Positions 57,936 to 64,000 of a stretch of 64,000 nucleotides of DNA are shown piece after piece; the first letter of the stretch is position 1, and every line of letters starts with the position of its first letter. The translations under genes and the position numbers were made by a program. The stretch comes from a virus: the IMG/VR virus record IMGVR_UViG_3300023174_000098, positions 1-64,000 of that record. One strand, 5' to 3'. The notes beneath the pieces are model-generated. The model searched no databases. It saw only the letters and a program-made list of their open reading frames with translations, and was not told the origin of the DNA.

Positions 57936-58229
57936 ATGATATCTTATTCTAATTATAAATTAATAAAAGAAGCAGATGCTCCCGCTCCTGCTGGTCCTGC
58001 CTCTCCTGCCGCTCCTGCTGGTCCTGCTGCCGCCCCCGCAAGCGACCCTACTGCTCCGAGCATGAGTGGAGGAATGCCCGACATGGGCAGCGGGATGCCC
58101 AGTATGAGTGGAGGAATGCCCGATATGGGCGGTGGAATGCCTCAAGTCGGATCCGGCGGAGGAACCAAGCCAGAAGGAATTAAGAGCTCAAATGTTTGGG
58201 ACACTCTCGAGAAATATCTTTCAAAGTAG
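57936..58229 (+). CDS. Ala/Pro- and Gly/Met-rich predicted internal head protein (97 aa)
   Basis: It begins MISYSNYKLIKEADAPAP; 'SYSNYKLIKE' followed by Ala is a good match to the tag and cleavage site, and it fixes the start codon. The mature part has Ala-Pro repeats (14-35) and 'MSGGMPDMGSGMP' repeats, locally GC-rich. CATATATAT lies 3 nt before the ATG with no Shine-Dalgarno site. It diverges from the 57486 gene only 15 nt away, so their start signals overlap. Confidence 0.6.
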   Translation: MISYSNYKLIKEADAPAPAGPASPAAPAGPAAAPASDPTAPSMSGGMPDMGSGMPSMSGGMPDMGGGMPQVGSGGGTKPEGIKSSNVWDTLEKYLSK

Positions 58230-58233
58230 TTCT

Positions 58234-58261
58234 TTGATTTTATCTATAATATGTGTTAATA
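58234..58261 (+). promoter_or_regulatory. Possible promoter for gp47/46-like genes
   Basis: TTGATT (58234-58239), 16 bp, TTAATA (58256-58261) preceded by TGTG. The ATG lies 7 nt after the -10, so the transcript would be leaderless. It is weaker than the other four. Confidence 0.35.
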
Positions 58262-58268
58262 TGGTTTT

Positions 58269-59324
58269 ATGTCAAAAATACTTTTATTCAGTGATCTCCA
58301 CATACATCCTCATAAAAAGAGTTTAGATCGATTAGAGGATTGTTTAAAAGTTCTTTCTTGGGTTGCCGATACCGCAAAGAAAAATAAAGTAAAGAATGTT
58401 ATTTTTGGTGGAGATTTTTTCCACGATAGATATAAAATTGACATTTATACTTATCAAAGAACATTTGAAGTTCTTAGAGAAAGCTTTAAAGATTTAAAGC
58501 TTTGGATGCTTCTGGGCAACCATGATCTATGGTTTTTTGATAAATCAACTGTAAGCAGCGTTACTCCATTCACTGCTATAGATGGAATTGAATTAATAGA
58601 TAAACCAAAAAGAATAGAAATTGAAGGTGTTAATTGGGATTTCCTTCCATTCACAAATAATGTTCCTGAATCCCTAAAGATTTTAGATAGTCTTTCTGGT
58701 AAAAAGAAGTTTTTAATAGGACACATTGCAATCAATGATGCTAAAATGCATCAAGGTAAATATTCTTCTGACATTCTTGTTGAGCATGAAGGAGATATGG
58801 TAAGTGTAGATCCAAAATTATTCTCTGGTTACGATAATGTGTTTTTAGGTCATTTTCATTCCAAACAAAATGTCAACGATAATGTCGAATACATAGGTAG
58901 TCCTCTTCAATTAAGTTTTGGCGAAGCCTTTGAAAAGAAATGTATTGTACTTTTAGATGTTGAAGACGGAACCAAAAAATATATAGAGAATAAATTTAGT
59001 CCAAAACATATTATTTGCAAAGACGATGATTTGCAAAATCATGATTTAAATGGTAACTTTATTCAATTGATTGTAGATGATATTTCTAATGTAGATTTAT
59101 TAAAAATTAAAAAATCTATAATACAAGAAAATAAAGTCTTAGAACTAAAAGTTAAACAAACTAAAAAAGTTGATTCTAAAAAAGAAGATGATGAAAAGAT
59201 AGAAGTTTCTTCTTATAATGAAGAAGATATGATTTCTAAATACGTAGAACAGTCAAAGACCGAATTAGACAAAGAGCTTTTGGTAAAAATTGGAAAGAAA
59301 ATCTGTGAGACTCAGGTTGCATGA
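58269..59324 (+). CDS. SbcD/Mre11-like nuclease subunit, gp47-like (351 aa)
   Basis: Calcineurin-type metallophosphoesterase motifs in order: 'FSDLHIHP' (7-14), 'GGDFFHDR' (about 48-55), 'LLGNHDLW' , 'LIGHIAIND' and 'FLGHFHSKQ', with 'YIGSPLQLSFGE'. It forms the nuclease part of the Mre11/Rad50-type complex that resects DNA ends. Length matches T4 gp47 (339). It overlaps the ATPase gene by 4 bp. Confidence 0.9.
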   Translation: MSKILLFSDLHIHPHKKSLDRLEDCLKVLSWVADTAKKNKVKNVIFGGDFFHDRYKIDIYTYQRTFEVLRESFKDLKLWMLLGNHDLWFFDKSTVSSVTPFTAIDGIELIDKPKRIEIEGVNWDFLPFTNNVPESLKILDSLSGKKKFLIGHIAINDAKMHQGKYSSDILVEHEGDMVSVDPKLFSGYDNVFLGHFHSKQNVNDNVEYIGSPLQLSFGEAFEKKCIVLLDVEDGTKKYIENKFSPKHIICKDDDLQNHDLNGNFIQLIVDDISNVDLLKIKKSIIQENKVLELKVKQTKKVDSKKEDDEKIEVSSYNEEDMISKYVEQSKTELDKELLVKIGKKICETQVA

Positions 59325-61324
59325 AAAATCTAAAATTTAAAAGCGCTTCTGCATATAATTTTTTACCATTCGGTCCAGAAGGTATAGAGATATCTTTTGA
59401 AGAATTGGGTAATATCATTTTAGTTCGTGGTCAAAACATGGATATAGATGAAAGCTCTTTAAAGGAGTCGAGCAACGGCTCTGGCAAGTCCAGTATCCCT
59501 GAGATTATTGTTTATGCCTTATTTGGCAAAACAATTAAAAGCCCAAAGAAATTCAGCAAAAATGATGTTGTCAATAATTTAATCAAGAAGAATTGCAAAG
59601 TAGAAATTGTATTTGATAAATACAAGGTCTCAAGAGGAAGAAGTCCTGATTTCCTTAGACTCTGGGAGAGCGAAGATCACGATTGGACTGATAAAACAGA
59701 GATCACCCAGGGCAAATCTGTTGATACACAGCTTAAGATAGAAGAAATAATAGGGCTTTCTTATGAATCATTTATTAAAACTTCCGTCTTCACAGATGAT
59801 ATCAGTAGCTATTTCTTAGAAGCTGACACTCCCAAGAAACGTGAAATTGTAGAAAATCTTTTAAGTCTAGATGTTTACAGACAGAGATTTGATGCAAGCA
59901 AAAACTTATTGAGGGACAGCAAGAATTTTTTAAAACAATATACATCTGAATATGAAATTCTGGATAAGAACAAAACATCTATAGAACAAAAAATAGAACA
60001 AGCAAATCAAAATGAAATTTCTTGGAAGAATGGTAAAAAGAAAGAAATATCAACTCTAATTGTTTCTATAAAAGATAAGAAATCCAAGCTTGAAAATCTT
60101 AATGAAGAAGAAGATTTATCTGAGTATGAAAAGGCAAGGGAAAGAATTGATGAAATAAATATCGATATAGAGAATAATAATTCTGTTATTAAAAAATTAG
60201 CTGATGACAAGTTAAGATTAAAAGAGTCTATTGATTTGATTAAAAAAGAACTTGAATCAAAAAAAGATTCTATTCGTAAACTTGATTTCGAAATAAAGAA
60301 TAAAAAATCTAGTATAGAAAAAAATAATAAGGAAATTAAGAAATTACATGAACATGAACCCGGTCAAACATGTGGCGTGTGTTATGGGAAGATAGACCCC
60401 GAGAATTATTCAAAGGTACTTGAAAAATATAATGAAGATAACGATGTTCTTGAAAAAGAGATTAAAGATTTTTCTGAAGATATATTAAGTTTAAATCCGA
60501 AAAAGCTTGAAGAAGATATTAAAGAAAAAGAAAAAAAGGTATTGGAATTTTCTAAAAAAGAGCAAGAAATTAATGTCAACTTAAATTCTTTTAGAAATGA
60601 ATTTGTCAAACTTTCTGCAATAAAAGAGCCTGAATCCAATTCCGTAAAAAAAGTACTGCAGGCTGAAATAGAATTATTAACTAAAAAGGCAAAGGAGTTA
60701 AAAGAAGAGTTCGAGAATACATCTCCATATTCTGAAATAATTGCAAATTTAATTAAAGATAAAGAAGAGGCAGAAGAAGCTGTTGAATCCAAGAAGGAAA
60801 AGATTCAAGAGGCTGAAAAAGAAATTCCCTATTATTCATTCTGGGTGGATGCATTTGGAGATAAAGGAATCCGAAAATGGGTTGTAGATGGAATAATCCC
60901 TGCCCTTAATTCTAAATTGATGTATTGGATGCAAGTCCTTGACAACAACAGGTTGAAGATAGAATTTAATAATGAATTAGAAGAAAGTATATTTAAAATA
61001 ATCAATGATGAACAAATTGATTTCTTCTACCACACCATGAGCGCAGGACAAAAGAGAAGACTAAATCTTGCTGTTTCTTTGAGCTTTGCACATGTTATGC
61101 TACTCACCACCGGAACTTGCCCAAGCATAATGTTTCTTGATGAGGTTACGACAAACATTGATCCAATAGGAGTTAATAATATTTATCACATGATATGTGA
61201 GTTGGCGGAGGATCGACAAATTTTTATCACCACTCACGATAATGATTTGCTATCTATGCTCTCCGGCTCAGATATTTTAAATCTAATAATGGAAAATGGA
61301 ATTTCTAAATTAGAAAAAGATTAA
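59321..61324 (+). CDS. SbcC/Rad50-like ATPase subunit, gp46-like (667 aa)
   Basis: Walker A 'SNGSGKSSIPE' (about 50-60), a Q-loop region 'TSVFTDDIS', long coiled coils (190-345 and 365-510) flanking the zinc-hook 'TCGVCYG' (about 348-354), signature 'SAGQKRRLNLAVSLSFA' and Walker B 'IMFLDEVTTNID' with a His switch 'FITTHDND'. It partners the preceding nuclease. Coiled coils are longer than in T4 gp46 (560 residues total). Confidence 0.9.
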   Translation: MKNLKFKSASAYNFLPFGPEGIEISFEELGNIILVRGQNMDIDESSLKESSNGSGKSSIPEIIVYALFGKTIKSPKKFSKNDVVNNLIKKNCKVEIVFDKYKVSRGRSPDFLRLWESEDHDWTDKTEITQGKSVDTQLKIEEIIGLSYESFIKTSVFTDDISSYFLEADTPKKREIVENLLSLDVYRQRFDASKNLLRDSKNFLKQYTSEYEILDKNKTSIEQKIEQANQNEISWKNGKKKEISTLIVSIKDKKSKLENLNEEEDLSEYEKARERIDEINIDIENNNSVIKKLADDKLRLKESIDLIKKELESKKDSIRKLDFEIKNKKSSIEKNNKEIKKLHEHEPGQTCGVCYGKIDPENYSKVLEKYNEDNDVLEKEIKDFSEDILSLNPKKLEEDIKEKEKKVLEFSKKEQEINVNLNSFRNEFVKLSAIKEPESNSVKKVLQAEIELLTKKAKELKEEFENTSPYSEIIANLIKDKEEAEEAVESKKEKIQEAEKEIPYYSFWVDAFGDKGIRKWVVDGIIPALNSKLMYWMQVLDNNRLKIEFNNELEESIFKIINDEQIDFFYHTMSAGQKRRLNLAVSLSFAHVMLLTTGTCPSIMFLDEVTTNIDPIGVNNIYHMICELAEDRQIFITTHDNDLLSMLSGSDILNLIMENGISKLEKD

Positions 61325-61331
61325 ATGTCTC

Positions 61332-61359
61332 TTGTTTATATTAACTTTTTAGCTATAAT
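61332..61359 (+). promoter_or_regulatory. Promoter of ribonucleotide reductase gene, inside an inverted repeat
   Basis: TTGTTT (61332-61337), 16 bp, TATAAT (61354-61359). The arms CTTGTTTATATTAAC (61331-61345) and GTTAATATAGAAAAACAAG (61368-61386) are inverted copies with a small bulge and flank the -10 box, a position suited to an operator. The mRNA leader would be about 118 nt, AT-rich, with no riboswitch that I recognise. Confidence 0.5.
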
Positions 61360-61483
61360 CTTGTGAAGTTAATATAGAAAAACAAGACAAAATAAATTGA
61401 TAATTTTTATTAAAAATTGTCAATAAAAAAAATTCTTTCCAACTAAATATACTTTACCTAAATCTAGAAACTAAAGGAGAACC

Positions 61484-64000
61484 ATGTCAGTAAAAGCTCT
61501 TCAAGATTATACCTATTACTCTAAATACGCTCGATATAACAAAGAAGAGGGTCGTAGAGAGACATGGGCCGAGGCTGTTGATCGAGTCAAACAGATGCAT
61601 CTTCGTAGATATCCTCAAGTCGCAGAGGATATTGAGTGGGCGTTTGAAATGGTCAAACAGAGAAAAGTACTTGGTTCCCAAAGAGCTTTGCAATTTGGAG
61701 GAGAACCATGTGAGAAGAAGAATGCTCGTATTTTCAACTGTACATCTAGCTTTTGTGATCGCATAAGATTTTTTCAAGAATCTTTTTGGCTATTACTTTG
61801 CGGCGCAGGGACGGGGTTCAGTGTTCAGAAGCATCATGTGGATAAACTTCCCAACTTCCACAAGCTCGACAGAACTACTCTTGAAACTAAAGTTTTTGCC
61901 GTGCCAGACACGATTGAGGGTTGGGCCGATGCTCTCGGTATTCTTCTTGCAACATATTTACCTCATTCTGAATTTTCAGATTGGAAAGGCTTTAAGGTCA
62001 ATTTTGATTATAGCTTAATCAGAGCAGAAGGAACAACTCTTGCTTCCGGTGTAGGTAAGGCCCCAGGACCAGAGCCTCTTAAGAGAAGTTTAGAGATAAT
62101 TAGAAAATTATTAGATCGTTGCTTAGACAACAAGCAGAAAAAGCTAAAATCAATAGATGCTTACGATATAATAATGCACGCAAGTGATGCTGTATTATCT
62201 GGTGGAGTTAGACGCTCGGCTACTATTGCTTTGTTCAGTCACGATGACGAAGAAATGGCCACAGCCAAAACAGGCAATTGGTTTATCGATAATCCCCAAA
62301 GAGCTAGATCAAATAATTCTGCTGTTTTAATTAGGGACGAGGTTTCAAAAGAAGACTTTTTGAAACTTATGGAATCAATTAAGCAGTTTGGTGAACCGGG
62401 TTTCTATTGGAGTGACAGCACGGAGCAAGTTCCAAACCCATGCTTCACAATAGATACAAGAATTCTAACGGAAAGTGGCTGGATGTCTTTCTCCTCCATT
62501 CTGGGAGAAGAGGTAAAAATTCTTCAAGATAATAGGGTGTTAGGAAGAATTGAAAATAATGAAGAATTTTGGGATATTAATTTGGATTTGCCTAACGAAG
62601 CAACATCTAATTTAGCAACCAACATTCGTAGAACTGGTCGTAATAGAGATGTTTACGAGTTAGAACTTAGTTGTGGACGAAAAGTCAAAGCTACTGGAAA
62701 CCATCATTTTGCCACAGTTAACGGCATGGTTAAGTTGGAGGATCTTAGAGTAGACGATGAGGTATTAGTTCCACTTCCAGAATTATATGAGTCCAAGAAA
62801 GATTCAAGAGACTTTAATTTTGGTTATTTAGTTGGAATGGTTTTTGGCGATGGATGCTTTACTGATGGCGCAGCCAGAATTGAAATGTGGGGCGAAGATT
62901 CTCCCGCATTAGCAGCAAAGATTGAGAACATCGTATCAGAAGAAATCAAAGCCAACATCGATAGTTTAAACTTAAATGTAAATTCTAATACCAATCCCAA
63001 GTTTAGTATCAATGAAGGCAAAATTTATGGAGGTAAACCAAAATTTACTCTTTCAAGTACATTGCTTGGTCAAATATTTAAATTAGAGGGCATTTCTGCA
63101 AACAAAGACAATATTGATTTTATCCACTCTAAAAACAAAGAGTTTAAATCTGGATTTGTTTCTGCAATGTTTTATTGCGATGGACACACAGAATATTCCG
63201 ATGAGGTAAAAACAGTTAGCCTGAGATTGACTTCTGTTAATAAGAAGATCCTTTCAGATATTCAACTTATTCTTCAGGAGCTCGGTGTTTTTAGCAAGAT
63301 TTTTCTCTCTAGAAAAGCTGGCTCAGCTATGCTCCCAGATAGTAACAGAAACTATAGGTCTTATAATACAAAAGAAAGTTACAGACTTATAGTTGGAGGT
63401 TTGTTGAATTGTAAAAATAGTTTGAGTTTCTTGGACATACACACCAAAGATGTCACAAGGATAAATTATGCTCTTGAAAAATCACAGACACCAAGGCATC
63501 CAAACTATTCTTCCAAAGTTAAGTCTATAACTTACATTGGTAAACAAGATGTCTTCTGTCTAACAGAAAATAATCGGAGAACTTTGATTGCCGAAGGAAT
63601 GACTGCTCGTAGATGCGTGGAAATTGGCATGTACCCAGTTGATATAGAAACAGGAGAATCTGGCTGGCAGTGTTGCAATCTAACCGAAATAAATGGCAAA
63701 AAGATTAAATGTAAAGAAGATTTTGCCATTGCTGCAAGGGCTGCTTCTATTATCGGAACCTTACAAGCAGGGTATACAAGTTTTCCTTATCTGGGTAAAA
63801 CCACTGAGAAGATTGTGGAACGTGAAGCTTTGTTAGGCGTTAGTATTACTGGCATGATGGACAACCCAGATGTAATATTCGATCCTGAAGTTCAAAAGGA
63901 AATGGCCAAACTGGTTTTGGATACCAATGAATGGATGGCTAAAAAGATTGGTATAAATCCATGTGCAAGGTCCACCTGCATCAAACCTGCAGGAACCACT
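61484..64000 (+). CDS. Adenosylcobalamin-dependent (class II) ribonucleotide reductase with intein (partial, 3' end beyond window)
   Basis: AAGGAG lies 5 nt before ATG 61484 and the frame is open to the window edge. Residues 84-110 ('FNCTSSFCDRI', 'LLLCGAGTGFSVQ') hold the first redox Cys and substrate loop; 'GGVRRSATIALF' and 'NPQRARSNNSAVL' are further RNR motifs. Extein 'VPNP' continues after the intein as 'CVEIGMYPV': Cys and Glu of the C-x-E thiyl-radical site. This is the B12-dependent monomeric type, which reduces ribonucleotides without oxygen-dependent radical subunits. No NrdA/B or NrdD pair is present in the window. Splicing of the intein is needed for activity. Confidence 0.9.
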   Translation, partial: MSVKALQDYTYYSKYARYNKEEGRRETWAEAVDRVKQMHLRRYPQVAEDIEWAFEMVKQRKVLGSQRALQFGGEPCEKKNARIFNCTSSFCDRIRFFQESFWLLLCGAGTGFSVQKHHVDKLPNFHKLDRTTLETKVFAVPDTIEGWADALGILLATYLPHSEFSDWKGFKVNFDYSLIRAEGTTLASGVGKAPGPEPLKRSLEIIRKLLDRCLDNKQKKLKSIDAYDIIMHASDAVLSGGVRRSATIALFSHDDEEMATAKTGNWFIDNPQRARSNNSAVLIRDEVSKEDFLKLMESIKQFGEPGFYWSDSTEQVPNPCFTIDTRILTESGWMSFSSILGEEVKILQDNRVLGRIENNEEFWDINLDLPNEATSNLATNIRRTGRNRDVYELELSCGRKVKATGNHHFATVNGMVKLEDLRVDDEVLVPLPELYESKKDSRDFNFGYLVGMVFGDGCFTDGAARIEMWGEDSPALAAKIENIVSEEIKANIDSLNLNVNSNTNPKFSINEGKIYGGKPKFTLSSTLLGQIFKLEGISANKDNIDFIHSKNKEFKSGFVSAMFYCDGHTEYSDEVKTVSLRLTSVNKKILSDIQLILQELGVFSKIFLSRKAGSAMLPDSNRNYRSYNTKESYRLIVGGLLNCKNSLSFLDIHTKDVTRINYALEKSQTPRHPNYSSKVKSITYIGKQDVFCLTENNRRTLIAEGMTARRCVEIGMYPVDIETGESGWQCCNLTEINGKKIKCKEDFAIAARAASIIGTLQAGYTSFPYLGKTTEKIVEREALLGVSITGMMDNPDVIFDPEVQKEMAKLVLDTNEWMAKKIGINPCARSTCIKPAGTT
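62441..63613 (+). mobile_element. LAGLIDADG intein inserted at the catalytic Cys codon of the reductase
   Basis: 391 codons in frame. Block A 'CFTIDTRILTESGW' starts with Cys1; block B is 'KVKATGNHHFATV'; LAGLIDADG motifs are 'YLVGMVFGDG' and 'FVSAMFYCDG', so the homing endonuclease core looks intact; block F is 'KVKSITYIGKQDVFCL'. The C-terminus is 'TLIAEGMTARR', then Cys of the extein (+1). The terminal Asn (normally His-Asn) is replaced by Arg-Arg, so canonical Asn cyclisation is not possible as read. The +1 Cys is the radical Cys of the enzyme. Confidence 0.85.

Noticed and set aside
61387-61483. Cobalamin riboswitch before the B12-dependent reductase
   Set aside because: The leader is short and AT-rich with no B12-box (GCCACTG) seen.
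61487-61777. Minus-strand ORFs across the reductase region (also 62824-63021 and 63532-63729)
   Set aside because: They lie inside a continuous, well-conserved reductase/intein frame on the plus strand and have no features of their own.

Overview
The window is a densely packed, AT-rich stretch (about one third G+C by eye) of a large tailed bacteriophage genome with T4-like (myovirus) ancestry. The evidence is a contractile-tail module (sheath, two tube-like proteins, a gp15-like tail terminator, gp13/gp14-like neck proteins, a gp26-like baseplate protein), a gp55-like late sigma factor, and a T4-type replication/recombination set (DnaB/gp41-like helicase, gp32-like SSB, UvsX, UvsW, Dda-like helicase, gp46/gp47 nuclease, a possible UvsY). 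The polymerase is not the T4 family-B type: it is a short family-A enzyme next to a candidate archaeo-eukaryotic-type primase. No terminase, portal or major capsid gene and no tRNA was seen. The host cannot be named from the sequence.

Layout. 1-7.5 kb (minus strand): tail-fibre/adhesin genes, including a 1429-residue collagen-like and YadA-head-like fibre, then a nuclease-like gene and two small genes. 7.5-18.7 kb: mixed-strand accessory genes (zinc-finger/TnsA-like nuclease, DUF5664 nucleotide hydrolase, a Hel308/Ski2-like helicase, an rmlA gene broken by a TnpB/IS605 remnant, a subtilisin-like protease). 18.8-40.5 kb: virion structural genes whose direction switches almost gene by gene, interleaved with methyltransferases, a glycosyltransferase-like protein, a late sigma factor and many small genes. 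40.6-51.8 kb (plus strand): one long replication/nucleotide operon (primase, polymerase, helicase, UvsY-like, DNA glycosylase, dCMP deaminase, acetyltransferase, methyltransferase-like, SSB, UvsX). 52-58 kb: small virion-type genes plus the UvsW-Dda operon on the minus strand. 58.3-64 kb: SbcD/SbcC-like pair, then a B12-dependent ribonucleotide reductase split by a LAGLIDADG intein and cut by the window end.

The most striking unexplained signal is a shared N-terminal tag. Twelve otherwise unrelated proteins, from about 65 to 1208 residues, begin with an aromatic-x-x-aromatic motif followed within a few residues by Glu, often as (L/I)-x-E. This looks like the capsid-targeting propeptide of T4 internal proteins (MKTYQEFIAE). 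I infer a cohort of internal-head, possibly injected, proteins. A second pattern is an AT-rich box of the type CTATATAAT placed exactly 3 nt before the ATG of at least seven genes that lack a Shine-Dalgarno sequence, which suggests late promoters producing leaderless mRNAs; other genes carry good GGAGG-type sites. Four to five sigma70-like promoters with a constant 16-bp spacer precede other genes.
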